64,000 bases of DNA from Zestomonas insulae (GCF_016901015.1 NZ_JAFEUP010000002.1:744001-808000); one strand, 5' to 3'. Counted from the stretch's first letter, positions 37,628-49,145 are shown. Notes: generated from the letters alone by a model not told the origin. Numbers and translations: made by a program.

Positions 37628-38842
37628 ATGGCCGCCTTCGAATACCTTGCACTGGACCCCGCCGGGCGCCAGCAGAAAGGCGTGCTGGAAGCCGATAGCG
37701 CGCGCCAGGTGCGGCAGTTGCTACGCGAGCGCCAACTGGCGCCGCTGGAAGTGAAACCTACGCGGGTCCGCGAGCCGGTCAGCAGTGGGGTTTTCCACTT
37801 TGCCCGCGGCTTGTCGGCTCGCGATCTGGCCTTGCTGACCCGTCAGTTGGCGACCCTGGTGCAAGCCGGCCTGCCGATCGAGGAAGCGGTACGCGCCGCG
37901 GCCGCACAGGCCAGTGCGCCGCGCGTGCAGTCGATGCTGCTGGCCGTGCGCGCCCGGGTGTTGGAAGGCCACAGCCTGGCCGCCAGTCTCAAGGAGTTTC
38001 CCGCCGCGTTTCCCGAGCTGTACCGCGCCACCGTGGCGGCCGGTGAGCACGCCGGTCACCTGGGTCCGGTCCTCGAGCAGCTCGCCGACTACACCGAGCA
38101 ACGCCAGCAGTCGCGGCAGAAGGTACAGCTGGCGCTGCTCTATCCGCTGATCCTGATGGTCACCTCCCTGCTGATCGTCGGCTTCCTGCTCGGCTACGTG
38201 GTGCCTGACGTGGTCAAGGTGTTCATCGACTCGGGGCAGACCTTGCCGCTGCTCACCCGGGTGCTGATCGCCACCAGCGACCTGGTCAAGCACTGGGGCT
38301 GGCTGCTGCTCTTGCTGATCGTCGCGGCGGTGCTGGGTCTGCGCCAGGCGTTGCGCGACGACGGCGTGCGTCTGCGCTGGCACCGCTTCCTGCTGCATGT
38401 GCCGCTGGTGGGGCGGTTGATCCGCGCCACCGATTGCGCGCGCTTCGTTTCGACCCTGGCCATCCTCACACGCAGCGGCGTGCCGTTGGTCGAGGCGCTG
38501 AGCATCGCCGCCGAGGTGATTGCGAACCGGGTGATTCGCGCGCACGTTGTGGTGGTCGCGCAGAAGGTCCGCGAGGGCGGCAGTCTGACTCGCGCCCTGG
38601 AGGCCAGCGGCCAGTTCCCGCCGATGATGCTGCACATGATTGCCAGCGGTGAGCGCTCCGGCGAACTGGATCAGATGTTGGCCCGCACCGCACGCAACCA
38701 GGAAGGCGACCTGGCCGCGCAGGTGGCCCTGCTGGTCGGCCTGTTCGAGCCCTTCATGCTGGTATTCATGGGCGCCGTGGTGCTGGTCATCGTGCTGGCC
38801 ATCCTGTTGCCGATTCTTTCTCTCAATCAACTGGTGGGGTAA
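37628..38842 (+). CDS. xcpS: Type II secretion inner-membrane protein GspF
   Basis: Polytopic platform protein of the secretion machine. 404 residues, with two GspF/PilC-type cytoplasmic domains (FARGLSARDLALLTRQLATL and DCARFVSTLAILTRSGVPLV as their starts) and three membrane helices at about 170-190, 220-240 and 375-395. It starts immediately after the xcpR stop and overlaps nothing; the xcpT start follows after 4 bp. Confidence 0.98.
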   Translation: MAAFEYLALDPAGRQQKGVLEADSARQVRQLLRERQLAPLEVKPTRVREPVSSGVFHFARGLSARDLALLTRQLATLVQAGLPIEEAVRAAAAQASAPRVQSMLLAVRARVLEGHSLAASLKEFPAAFPELYRATVAAGEHAGHLGPVLEQLADYTEQRQQSRQKVQLALLYPLILMVTSLLIVGFLLGYVVPDVVKVFIDSGQTLPLLTRVLIATSDLVKHWGWLLLLLIVAAVLGLRQALRDDGVRLRWHRFLLHVPLVGRLIRATDCARFVSTLAILTRSGVPLVEALSIAAEVIANRVIRAHVVVVAQKVREGGSLTRALEASGQFPPMMLHMIASGERSGELDQMLARTARNQEGDLAAQVALLVGLFEPFMLVFMGAVVLVIVLAILLPILSLNQLVG

Positions 38843-38846
38843 GTCT

Positions 38847-39272
38847 GTGAAACGACGTCAAGGCGGCTTTACGCTGATCGAAATCATGGTAGTGGTGGTC
38901 ATCCTCGGTATTCTCGCGGCCTTGGTGGTCCCGCAGGTGATGAGCCGCCCGGATCAGGCCAAAGTCACCGTCGCCAAGGGCGATATCAAGGGCGTCAGCG
39001 CGGCGCTGGACATGTACAAGCTGGACAACCACGTCTACCCGAGCACCCAGCAGGGTCTGGAGGCGCTGGTGCGTAAACCGTCGGGCAATCCGCAGGCGAA
39101 GAACTGGAACAAGGAAGGCTACCTGAAGAAGGTCCCGGTCGATCCGTGGGGCAATCCTTACCAGTACCTGGCACCGGGCAGCAAAGGTGCGTTCGACCTG
39201 TACTCGTTCGGCGCCGACGGCAAGGAAGGCGGCAGCGAGCTGGACGCCGATATCGGTAACTGGGACCTCTGA
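38847..39272 (+). CDS. xcpT: Major pseudopilin GspG
   Basis: Main subunit of the type II secretion pseudopilus. GTG 38847 start gives a 141-residue precursor, KRRQGGFTLIEIMVVVVILG: prepilin peptidase site Gly7|Phe8 and Glu5 of the mature protein. The C-terminal GspG features are present: VSAALDMYKLDNHVYPSTQQ, KKVPVDPWGNPYQY and DLYSFGADGKEGG, the calcium-binding loop region. Needs the shared prepilin peptidase XcpA/PilD, not in the window. Confidence 0.97.
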   Translation: MKRRQGGFTLIEIMVVVVILGILAALVVPQVMSRPDQAKVTVAKGDIKGVSAALDMYKLDNHVYPSTQQGLEALVRKPSGNPQAKNWNKEGYLKKVPVDPWGNPYQYLAPGSKGAFDLYSFGADGKEGGSELDADIGNWDL

Positions 39273-39277
39273 ACAGC

Positions 39278-39814
39278 ATGCGTCGCGCCGCGGGGTTTAC
39301 CTTGATCGAGCTGCTGGTGGTCATGGTGATCATCGGTAGCCTCGCCGGCCTGGCGGTGCTCAGCACCGGGGTGGCCGGGCCGGCGCGCGAGTTGAACAAC
39401 GAGGCCGAGCGGCTGGCCAGCCTGCTCGGCGTGCTTGCCGACGAGGCGGTGCTGGATAACCGCGAGTACGGTTTGTGGGTGACGCCGGAGGCCTATCAGG
39501 TGCTGCGCTACGAAGAGCGCAGTGGCGCCTGGCAGCCGCTGGACAAGCGCGAACACCGCTTGCCCGAGTGGGCCGAACTGAGCATCGAGCTGGATGGCCA
39601 GGCGCTGACGTTGCCAGGGCCGGTGGCCGATGACAGCGAGCAGAAGAAGTCCGCCGCGCTGGTGCCGCAATTGTTGATTCTCTCCAGTGGCGAATTCAGT
39701 CCGTTCCGCCTGCGCTTGGTCGAACGGCGCAGGGATGGCCTGCGGCTGCAGTTGTCCAGCGACGGCTTTAGTCTGCCCAAGGTCGAAGTGCTGGCCACGG
39801 GACGTGCCAGTTGA
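39278..39814 (+). CDS. xcpU: Minor pseudopilin GspH
   Basis: 178-residue precursor with the class III signal RRAAGFTLIELLVVMVIIG, cleavage Gly6|Phe7 and Glu at mature position 5. The rest is variable with the GspH beta-sheet region (EYGLWVTPEAYQVLRY, ILSSGEFSPFRL). Its stop overlaps the TTG start of xcpV. Confidence 0.95.
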   Translation: MRRAAGFTLIELLVVMVIIGSLAGLAVLSTGVAGPARELNNEAERLASLLGVLADEAVLDNREYGLWVTPEAYQVLRYEERSGAWQPLDKREHRLPEWAELSIELDGQALTLPGPVADDSEQKKSAALVPQLLILSSGEFSPFRLRLVERRRDGLRLQLSSDGFSLPKVEVLATGRAS

Positions 39815-40191
39815 GGCGCGCGCGCGGCTTCACGCTGCTCGAGGTGCTGGTGGCGTTGGCGATCTTCGCTGTGGTCGCGGCCAGCGTGCTGGCGGCCAGT
39901 TCGCGCAGCCTGCAGGGTGCCGCGCGCCTGGAAGACAAGACCCTGGCGATGTGGATTGCCGACAACCAGCTCACTGAACTGCAGCTCGCGGCCAATCCAC
40001 CGGCGGATGGCCGTAGCGAAGGTCAGGTGGAGTTCGCCGGGCGTCGCTGGCAGTGGCGTAGCCTGGTCGAGGCGACCAGCGAGCCGGAAATGCGCCGCGC
40101 GACCATCTGGGTTGCAGCGGGCGAACGCGGCGGCGACATCGTCGAGCGCGCCGTGGTGCATCTGAGCGGTTTTCTCGGGCGGCAACCATGA
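39811..40191 (+). CDS. xcpV: Minor pseudopilin GspI
   Basis: 126-residue precursor RRARGFTLLEVLVALAIFAV, cleavage Gly6|Phe7, Glu5. It is one of the tip complex I-J-K proteins that start pseudopilus assembly. The only possible start near the signal is TTG 39811, which overlaps the xcpU stop by 4 bp (TTGA), suggesting coupling with lowered initiation. DNQLTELQLA is the GspI-conserved segment. Confidence 0.95.
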   Translation: MRRARGFTLLEVLVALAIFAVVAASVLAASSRSLQGAARLEDKTLAMWIADNQLTELQLAANPPADGRSEGQVEFAGRRWQWRSLVEATSEPEMRRATIWVAAGERGGDIVERAVVHLSGFLGRQP

Positions 40192-40901
40192 GGCAGCGCG
40201 GCTTCACCTTGCTGGAGTTGCTGATCGCCATCGCGATCTTCGCCCTGCTGGCGCTGGCCACCTATCGCATGCTCGACAGTGTGCTGCGCAGCGACGCCGC
40301 CACTCGCGTCCAGGAGCAACAACTGCGTGAGCTGACCCGTGCGATCGGCGCGTTCGAGCGCGACCTGCTGCAGGTGTTGGCGCGTCCGGTACGCGACGGC
40401 AACGGCGAGTCGCTGCCGGCGCTGACTGGCGTGGCGGGCGATAGCGCGCAGCTGGAATTTACTCGCGCCGGCTGGCGCAACCCGACCGGGCAATTGCGTT
40501 CGCAGGTGCAGCGGGTGCGCTGGCAGCTGAGCGGCGAGCAGTGGCAGAGGCGCTACTGGCTGGTGCTCGATCAGGCCCAGGACAGTCAGCCGCAGATGCA
40601 GCAGGTGCTCGACGGCGTCATCCACTTTTCCGTGCGCTACCTGGATGCGGAAAACCGCTGGCTGGACAGCTGGCCGCCCAGCGAAGGCACCAGTGAGGAC
40701 AATCTGCGGCAGCTGCCGCGAGCGGTGGAGCTGACCCTGGAGCACCGCCGCTATGGCCAGCTGCGCCGGCTGCTGCGCCTGCCCGATGGCGCCAAGCCGG
40801 AGACCGTGGGCGAGCAGGCGGGCGAAGGCGAAGGGCCGGCCGACGGGCAGGTTGAGGGCGCGGCGGATGACGCTGCGGTTAGCCCGGAGGCTGCCCAATG
40901 A
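40188..40901 (+). CDS. xcpW: Minor pseudopilin GspJ
   Basis: 237-residue precursor starting RQRGFTLLELLIAIAIFALL, cleavage Gly5|Phe6, Glu5. Core GspJ features include LARPVRDGNGE, LEFTRAGWRNP and VRYLDAENRWLDSWP. It carries a C-terminal extension of about 35 residues rich in Gly, Glu and Ala beyond the beta domain. Start overlaps xcpV by 4 bp (ATGA) and stop overlaps xcpX by 4 bp. Confidence 0.95.
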   Translation: MRQRGFTLLELLIAIAIFALLALATYRMLDSVLRSDAATRVQEQQLRELTRAIGAFERDLLQVLARPVRDGNGESLPALTGVAGDSAQLEFTRAGWRNPTGQLRSQVQRVRWQLSGEQWQRRYWLVLDQAQDSQPQMQQVLDGVIHFSVRYLDAENRWLDSWPPSEGTSEDNLRQLPRAVELTLEHRRYGQLRRLLRLPDGAKPETVGEQAGEGEGPADGQVEGAADDAAVSPEAAQ

Positions 40902-41869
40902 ACCGTCAACGCGGGGTGGCGTTGATCACCGTGCTGCTCGTGGCGGCCGTGGTGACGGTGGTCTGCGCCGGCCTGATCGCCCGCCAGCAACTGGCCATCC
41001 GCAGCAGTGCCAATCAACTCAACGTGCGGCAGGCCTGGCAGTACGCTTTGGGCGGCGAGCGGTTGGCCGAAGCGGTGCTTGCTCGCGATCTGCGCCAGGG
41101 CGACCCGCGCCGCCCGGTGGACCACCTGGGCGAAGCCTGGGCGAAACCGCTCAGTAGCTTTGCCCTTGAGGAGGGTGGCGAGCTGCGCGTGCGCATCGAG
41201 GACCCCAGCGGGCGCTTCAACCTCAACAGCCTGCTGCACCAGCGCCAGGCCAACGTGCAGGCCGTGGCGCAGTTCCGCCGCCTGCTGTTGCGGCTGGAGA
41301 TTGAGCAGCCCTACGCCGATCGGCTGGTCGACTGGCTGGATGCCGGTGAAGAACCGACCGGCAGCGAAGGCGCCGAGGACAATCAGTACCTGCTGGCGCA
41401 GCCGGCCTACCGCGCGGCGAACCGTGCGATCGCCGATGTTTCCGAATTGCGCCTGCTGCTGGGTATGCGCGAGAGCGACTACCGGCGCCTGCGCCCCTAT
41501 GTGAGTGCACTGCCGGAAGCGGCGGGCCTGAACGTGAACACCGCCAGTGCGCTGGTGCTCTCGACCCTGGCCGATGGCCTGTCGGCCGGCGCTGCTGCGG
41601 AGCTGGTCGCGGCGCGCGGTGCACAGGGCTACCGGTCGATCGAGGAGTTTCTCGCGCAGCCAGCGCTGGCCGGGCTCGGCGTGAAGGCGCAGGGGCTGGC
41701 GGTCGGCAGCGACTATTTTCAAGTGATCTGCGAAGTCGCCCTGGACGAGCGCCGCCAGGTGTTGGTCAGCACGGTGCAACGTGACAGCGAGGGCAAAGTG
41801 CGGGTACTTGGCCGCGACCTCGGACAATCAGGATTGCCGCCGCAACCGGCGGAAAAGGAGGAGCCATGA
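40898..41869 (+). CDS. xcpX: Minor pseudopilin GspK
   Basis: 323-residue tip pseudopilin. Signal RQRGVALITVLLVAAVVTV: cleavage Gly6|Val7, and mature position 5 is Thr instead of Glu, the known GspK exception that puts it at the pseudopilus tip. The large alpha-helical domain insertion of the family is present (RLVDWLDAGEEP, LAQPAYRAANR, INTASA-like LNVNTASALVLSTLADGL). Overlaps both neighbours by 4 bp. Confidence 0.96.
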   Translation: MNRQRGVALITVLLVAAVVTVVCAGLIARQQLAIRSSANQLNVRQAWQYALGGERLAEAVLARDLRQGDPRRPVDHLGEAWAKPLSSFALEEGGELRVRIEDPSGRFNLNSLLHQRQANVQAVAQFRRLLLRLEIEQPYADRLVDWLDAGEEPTGSEGAEDNQYLLAQPAYRAANRAIADVSELRLLLGMRESDYRRLRPYVSALPEAAGLNVNTASALVLSTLADGLSAGAAAELVAARGAQGYRSIEEFLAQPALAGLGVKAQGLAVGSDYFQVICEVALDERRQVLVSTVQRDSEGKVRVLGRDLGQSGLPPQPAEKEEP

Positions 41870-43005
41870 GCCAGGGGTGCGTGTTTCTGCCACCAGCGGC
41901 CTGCCACGCCGTGGAGGCCGAACTCGGCGTGCATTACATCAGTGAGGGGCAGGTGCGCACAGCGACCTTCAGCGGCGCGTTGGCGCGGATGGCAGCGCCG
42001 TGGCGCTTGATCGTGCCGGTCGAAGCGGTCACCGCCTGCGCCGTTGCGCTGCCGACGCAGAAGGCGCGCTGGCTGCGTCAGGCGCTGCCATTTGCGGTGG
42101 AAGAGCTGCTCGCCGAAGACATCGAACAGTTCCATCTGGCGCTGGGCGGCACGCTGCCTGACGGTCGCAGCCGGGTGTTCGCCGTGCGTCGTGACTGGCT
42201 CAAGGCGTGGCTGGAGCTGTGTGGTGATCGGCCGCCGGCGGCGATTCAGGTGGATGCCGACCTGCTGCCAGAAGACGGCAGCCAGCTCTGCTGGCTGGAC
42301 GGGCGCTGGCTGCTCGGCGGTGCAGGCAGCGCCCGCCTGGCACTCGCCAGCGAGGATTGGCCCGCCATCGCAGCCGCCTGCCCGGCGCCGCAGACGGTAC
42401 GCGGCCCGCGCGATCAACCGGTGCTGCAGGGCGTGGACGCCCAGGTGGTGCTGGCCGACGCCCATGCCTGGCTGGCGGCGCAGCGGCCCAGCTGTGATCT
42501 GGCGCAGGCCGAGTTCGCAGTGCGCGAGGCGAGCGGGGCGTGGCGACGTTGGCGGCCGGTACTTGGCCTGCTGGGTCTGTGGTTGATCTTGCAGTGGGGC
42601 TTCAATCTCGCTCAGGCCTGGCACCTGCAACGCGAAGGCGACCGCTACGCGGCGGCCAGCGCGAGCCTGTACCGCGAGCTGTTCCCCGACGACACGCGGC
42701 TGGTCAACCTGCGCCATCAGTTCGATCAGCACCTCGCCGAGACCGGTGGCGGAGGGCAGGGGCGCCTGCTCGGTATGCTTGGTCAGGCGGTCGGCGCACT
42801 GGTTGCCGACGGCGCGCAGGTGCGCGTGCAGCAGCTGGATTTCAGTGAAAGCCGCGGCGATCTAGCCCTGCAGGTGCAGGCGCCGGGCTTCGACGCGCTG
42901 GAGCGTTTGCGCCAGCGCCTGCTCGAGGCGGGGCTGGCGGTGCAGTTGGGGTCGGCCAGTCGGGAAGATGGCGGTGTCAGTGCGCGCTTGGTGATTGGAG
43001 GCTAG
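41866..43005 (+). CDS. xcpY: Type II secretion inner-membrane protein GspL
   Basis: 379-residue bitopic protein connecting the XcpR ATPase to the periplasmic parts. The N-terminal cytoplasmic actin-like domain (about 1-220) includes LPFAVEELLAEDIEQFHLAL, the GspL signature. One membrane helix lies at about 228-247 (VLGLLGLWLILQWGFNLAQ), then a periplasmic ferredoxin-like domain. The stop is directly followed by the xcpZ start. The pair XcpY-XcpZ is known to stabilise each other. Confidence 0.95.
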   Translation: MSQGCVFLPPAACHAVEAELGVHYISEGQVRTATFSGALARMAAPWRLIVPVEAVTACAVALPTQKARWLRQALPFAVEELLAEDIEQFHLALGGTLPDGRSRVFAVRRDWLKAWLELCGDRPPAAIQVDADLLPEDGSQLCWLDGRWLLGGAGSARLALASEDWPAIAAACPAPQTVRGPRDQPVLQGVDAQVVLADAHAWLAAQRPSCDLAQAEFAVREASGAWRRWRPVLGLLGLWLILQWGFNLAQAWHLQREGDRYAAASASLYRELFPDDTRLVNLRHQFDQHLAETGGGGQGRLLGMLGQAVGALVADGAQVRVQQLDFSESRGDLALQVQAPGFDALERLRQRLLEAGLAVQLGSASREDGGVSARLVIGG

Positions 43006-43530
43006 ATGATGACGATAAAGGGGTTGAGCGCGCCGCTTGCGGCACGCCTGGAGCACTCACCGTTGGCCAAGCGCTGGCAGGGGCTGGTGCCGCGCGAGCG
43101 GGTGGCCCTGGTGCTGCTCGGCGGCTTTGTGCTGCTGGTACTGCTTTACCTGCTGCTCTGGCGGCCGGCCGAGCAGGCGCGCAGTGGGGCGCGGCAGTAT
43201 TTCGAGCAGCAGCGTGAACTGAGCGCTTATCTGCAGGCCCAGGCGCCGCTGGTGCGCAACGTGAAGGCTCGCCCGCAGGTGGCGCTCGATCCGGCGCAGC
43301 TGCAAGGCCTGGTCACCGCCAGCGCCAGCGAACAGGGCCTGGCGGTGGATCGACTGGATGGCGAAGGGGATGGCGGCGTACAGGTCAGCGTACAGCCGGC
43401 GCCCTTCGGCAGTTTACTGCGCTGGTTCGCCGCCCTGGAGGGGCAGGGCGTGCGCATCGACGAGGCCGGTCTGGACCGTGCCGACGACGGTCAGGTGGCC
43501 GCCCGGCTGACCCTGCGCGTCAATCCGTGA
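43006..43530 (+). CDS. xcpZ: Type II secretion inner-membrane protein GspM
   Basis: 174-residue bitopic protein, partner of XcpY. Short N-terminal cytoplasmic part, membrane helix at about 35-51 (VALVLLGGFVLLVLLYLLL), and a small periplasmic domain with LVTASASEQGLAVDRL. Two ATGs are adjacent at the start (43006 and 43009). Last gene of the xcp operon; no strong terminator is seen before the tRNA promoter. Confidence 0.95.
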   Translation: MMTIKGLSAPLAARLEHSPLAKRWQGLVPRERVALVLLGGFVLLVLLYLLLWRPAEQARSGARQYFEQQRELSAYLQAQAPLVRNVKARPQVALDPAQLQGLVTASASEQGLAVDRLDGEGDGGVQVSVQPAPFGSLLRWFAALEGQGVRIDEAGLDRADDGQVAARLTLRVNP

Positions 43531-43620
43531 TTCGTGCGCCGTACCGGGGCAGGGTGCGCCTGGTCGGCGCAATCATGGTGCTGGGTCACACCCGATTTTA
43601 GAAAATTTCCATGCAGGGTG

Positions 43621-43649
43621 TTGACTTAGGAGGGGCCCCTGCGTAAATT
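43621..43649 (+). promoter_or_regulatory. Sigma-70 promoter of Val/Asp tRNA operon
   Basis: TTGACT (43621-43626), 17-base spacer, TAAATT (43644-43649), followed by GC-rich discriminator GCGCGCC. Same architecture as the Ala/Glu tRNA promoter, including a GGAGGGGC-type spacer segment. Confidence 0.8.
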
Positions 43650-43667
43650 GCGCGCCTCGCAAGGCGA

Positions 43668-43743
43668 GGCTGATTAGCTCAGCTGGGAGAGCACCTGCAT
43701 CACACGCAGGGGGTCGGCGGTTCGATCCCGTCATCAGCCACCA
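43668..43743 (+). tRNA. tRNA-Val (CAC)
   Basis: Seventy-six bases. Acceptor GGCTGAT pairs ATCAGCC; anticodon arm CCTGC-ATCACAC-GCAGG gives anticodon CAC, reading GUG; T-loop TTCGATC; CCA encoded. CAC is an additional valine isoacceptor for a codon also readable by the UAC tRNA. Confidence 0.92.
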
Positions 43744-43753
43744 AACCTTGCTT

Positions 43754-43767
43754 CGGACGAAAGTCCG
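43754..43767 (+). other. GAAA-tetraloop hairpin upstream of first tRNA-Asp
   Basis: CGGAC-GAAA-GTCCG, a 5-bp stem with a GNRA loop, ending eight bases before the tRNA. Similar element with GCAA loop precedes the second tRNA-Asp. Confidence 0.5.
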
Positions 43768-43775
43768 GCCGACGC

Positions 43776-43852
43776 GCAGCGGTAGTTCAGTCGGTTAGAA
43801 TACCGGCCTGTCACGCCGGGGGTCGCGGGTTCGAGTCCCGTCCGCTGCGCCA
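43776..43852 (+). tRNA. tRNA-Asp (GTC)
   Basis: Seventy-seven bases. Acceptor GCAGCGG pairs CCGCTGC, anticodon loop CTGTCAC with GTC, T-loop TTCGAGT, discriminator G, CCA encoded. Identical to the copy at 43944. Confidence 0.97.
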
Positions 43853-43922
43853 TATTTCCACACCTTTCGGGGTGTGAGGCCGCCAGGCGAAAGCCGAGTT
43901 GCCAGATGTTCCAGGTTTCACC

Positions 43923-43934
43923 GGACGCAAGTCC
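43923..43934 (+). other. GCAA-tetraloop hairpin upstream of second tRNA-Asp
   Basis: GGAC-GCAA-GTCC, 4-bp stem with GNRA loop, nine bases before the tRNA. Matches the element before the first copy in place and stem sequence. Confidence 0.45.
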
Positions 43935-43943
43935 AACCGACGC

Positions 43944-44020
43944 GCAGCGGTAGTTCAGTCGGTTAGAATACCGGCCTGTCACGCCGGGGGTCGCGGGTTC
44001 GAGTCCCGTCCGCTGCGCCA
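43944..44020 (+). tRNA. tRNA-Asp (GTC), second copy
   Basis: Identical to 43776-43852, anticodon GTC. The conserved flank GACGC directly before both copies suggests duplication of a unit slightly larger than the tRNA. Confidence 0.97.
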
Positions 44021-44025
44021 TATCG

Positions 44026-44062
44026 AAAGCCCTCAGATCGCAAGATCTGGGGGCTTTTTTTT
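44026..44062 (+). terminator. Terminator of Val/Asp tRNA operon
   Basis: AAGCCC-T-CAGATC / GATCTG-G-GGGCTT with a GCAA loop and eight T residues: strong rho-independent terminator. Confidence 0.93.
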
Positions 44063-44101
44063 GCCCGACATTTTTCCTTCATGCGGGATATTTACCCTGC
44101 C

Positions 44102-44117
44102 TGGCATAGTCTTTGTT
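44102..44117 (+). promoter_or_regulatory. Possible sigma-54-like promoter before small ORF
   Basis: TGGCATAGTCTTTGTT: the -24 GG is followed by ten bases and GT instead of the consensus GC. Partial match only; it is placed about 35 bases before the small ORF's ribosome site. Weak evidence. Confidence 0.25.
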
Positions 44118-44149
44118 ACAGACCAATCGTCAGAGCAGGAGAACATGCG

Positions 44150-44236
44150 ATGGATGACTACCAGGAAGAACTTCTCGACTTTCATGCCGACGAGCAGGAC
44201 AGCGTCGAAGTGGCGGACGACGCCACCGAAATGTGA
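44150..44236 (+). CDS. Putative 28-residue acidic peptide
   Basis: A short ORF, MDDYQEELLDFHADEQDSVE in its first 20 residues and ending DATEM, strongly acidic (about 11 Asp/Glu of 28) with no basic residues except one His. ATG 44150 is preceded by AGGAG (44137-44141) with an 8-base spacer, better than most genes here; an ATG at 44145 in another frame is too close. Its stop codon abuts the stop of the convergent AraC gene with no gap. I do not recognise a family. It could be a genuine micropeptide or a chance frame. Confidence 0.5.
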   Translation: MDDYQEELLDFHADEQDSVEVADDATEM

Positions 44237-45274
44237 TCAGCCGGCCTGACGCTGGATGCGGCGGAATTCGCCTGGCGTCTGCCCGCTCCAGCGCTTGAAG
44301 GCGCGCTGGAAGGCTTCCGCCGAAGCGAAACCGAGCAGGTAGGCGATCTCGCCGAAGGTCAGTTCGGTGTCGCGGATGTAGGCCATCGCCAGGTCGCGCC
44401 GCGTGTCATTGAGGATGCTGCGGAACTGCGTGCCTTCCTCGGTCAGCTTGCGGCGCAAGGTCCAGGTCGGCATCTGCAGGCGCGCGGCGACTTCTTCGAG
44501 GTCTGGCTCGCGGCCATGCAGCAGCGGGCCGAGCAGGTGCACGATGCGCTCGCGCAGGCTGCGGATACGCGTCAGCTGCACCAGTTCCGCTTCGCAGATC
44601 TGCAGCAGGTGCCGCCAGGTACTCGGGCAGTGTCCCGGATTGCGCAGGCTGAGGTTGGCCTGGTCGAGGCGCAACTGGTTGGCGGGCGCGCCGAATTCCA
44701 CCGGGCAGCCGAACAGCTCGCCATAGCGTTCCGCATAGCTCGGCGCGGGAAACTCGATCATCACTCGTTCGATGCGCAGTTGCTCGCCGCTCAACGTCTT
44801 CAGTTGGCAGGCCCAGGCGGCGAGGACGGCATCGACCACGAAGCGGTTATAGCCGTTGTAGGGGCTGATCGAATAGAAGCGCAGCCAAGCGCCGCGGGCA
44901 TCTTCCTCGAGGCTCGACTGACCTCGGTAGTTCTGCGCATAGAGTGGCTCGAAGCGGGTCAGGGCGCGTGCGGCCTCGCGCACGGTGGGCGCCTGCAGGG
45001 CGGTGACGCCGGCGAGGCCGAGACGGTTGATCGAGCTGAAGCCGCCGATGCGCAAGCCCAGCGCCGGATCGCCGGTCAACTGGATCGCCGCGTGGCCGAG
45101 GCGCATGTAGCGCGGAATCGACAGGCGGGCGCGTGGCTCGGCCAGGCGCGCAGCGTCGAGGCCGTACTGCTCGAGCAGCGGCAGCGGATCGAGCGCGTAG
45201 CTGCGCACGGCGTCGCCGAGGCTGTCGATGAAGCCGACCGCCAGATCGCCTAGGCGCACGCGGGCGGGTTTCAT
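44237..45274 (-). CDS. AraC-family transcriptional regulator (OruR/ArgR-like group)
   Basis: 345-residue regulator. ATG 45274 (KPARVRLGDLAVGF) is chosen since the frame upstream runs into the neighbouring gene. An N-terminal 'Arabinose_bd' type domain (SIPRYMRLGHAAIQLTGDPALG in two parts, YNGYNRFVVDAV) covers about 20-210. The C-terminal double helix-turn-helix covers about 240-340 (VAARLQMPTWTLRRKLTEEG, FGEIAYLLGFASAEAFQRAFKRWSGQTPGEFRR). This domain pair is typical of pseudomonad regulators of lipid and amino-acid catabolism. It starts four bases after the nitrilase gene stop, so both are likely co-transcribed. Confidence 0.93.
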   Translation of the reverse strand: MKPARVRLGDLAVGFIDSLGDAVRSYALDPLPLLEQYGLDAARLAEPRARLSIPRYMRLGHAAIQLTGDPALGLRIGGFSSINRLGLAGVTALQAPTVREAARALTRFEPLYAQNYRGQSSLEEDARGAWLRFYSISPYNGYNRFVVDAVLAAWACQLKTLSGEQLRIERVMIEFPAPSYAERYGELFGCPVEFGAPANQLRLDQANLSLRNPGHCPSTWRHLLQICEAELVQLTRIRSLRERIVHLLGPLLHGREPDLEEVAARLQMPTWTLRRKLTEEGTQFRSILNDTRRDLAMAYIRDTELTFGEIAYLLGFASAEAFQRAFKRWSGQTPGEFRRIQRQAG

Positions 45275-45278
45275 CACG

Positions 45279-48645
<3,367 letters not shown>

Positions 48646-48652
48646 AGTCCCG

Positions 48653-48682
48653 ACGCCCCGCCTCGTGCGGGGCGTTGTCTTT
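48653..48682 (+). terminator. Possible weak terminator or attenuator after fadH
   Basis: ACGCCCCGC / GCGGGGCGT, a 9-bp stem with a 5-base loop, followed by TGTCTTTG. The T-run is imperfect, so read-through to the SnoaL-like gene is plausible. Confidence 0.5.
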
Positions 48683-48710
48683 GATGGCCAGAACAACAAG
48701 GAGAACTCCT

Positions 48711-49145
48711 ATGTCATCGATCAATTCGCTGCTGCAGCCGGCCGCAGCCGAAACGCTGGCGCAATGGCACCGCATGGTCGCCGCCGGTGACCTGAGCAAG
48801 CTGCCGGAACTGCTCGACCCTGCGGCGGTGTTCCGTTCGCCGATGGCGCATACCGCCTACCCCGGTGGGCAGACCGTCAACCTGATCCTCAACACCGTGC
48901 TGCAGGTGTTCGAGGACTTCACCTATCATCGCGAGCTGGCAACCGCAGACGGGCTCAACGTGGTCCTGGAGTTCAGCGCCAAAGTGGCGTCGCGGGAGCT
49001 CAAAGGCATCGACATGATTCGCTTCGACGAGACCGGCAAGATTGTCGAGTTCGAGGTCATGGTCCGCCCGATGAGCGGCCTGCAGGCGCTCGGCGAGGAA
49101 ATGGGTCGGCGCCTGGCGCCGTTCCTCGCCGCCAAGTCGCGCTGA
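48711..49145 (+). CDS. SnoaL/NTF2-like fold protein
   Basis: 144-residue single-domain protein with the cone-shaped NTF2-like fold: AETLAQWHRMVAAGDLSKLPELLDPAA, a DFTYHREL strand and FDETGKIVEFEVMVRP, the common end of SnoaL-like proteins. Good RBS AAGGAG before ATG 48711. Such proteins act as small isomerases/hydratases or as binding proteins. Its position 65 bp behind fadH suggests a link to acyl-CoA metabolism, but no catalytic residues can be assigned with confidence. Confidence 0.85.
   Translation: MSSINSLLQPAAAETLAQWHRMVAAGDLSKLPELLDPAAVFRSPMAHTAYPGGQTVNLILNTVLQVFEDFTYHRELATADGLNVVLEFSAKVASRELKGIDMIRFDETGKIVEFEVMVRPMSGLQALGEEMGRRLAPFLAAKSR

Noticed and set aside
43734..44021. Minus-strand ORF across both tRNA-Asp genes, with repeats
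   Set aside because: The repeat is only the duplicated tRNA; artefact often annotated as a hypothetical protein.
43899..44249. 116-codon plus-strand ORF across the second tRNA-Asp
   Set aside because: Passes through a tRNA and a strong terminator; its internal ATG at 44145 has poor RBS spacing, while the overlapping 28-codon frame is better placed.
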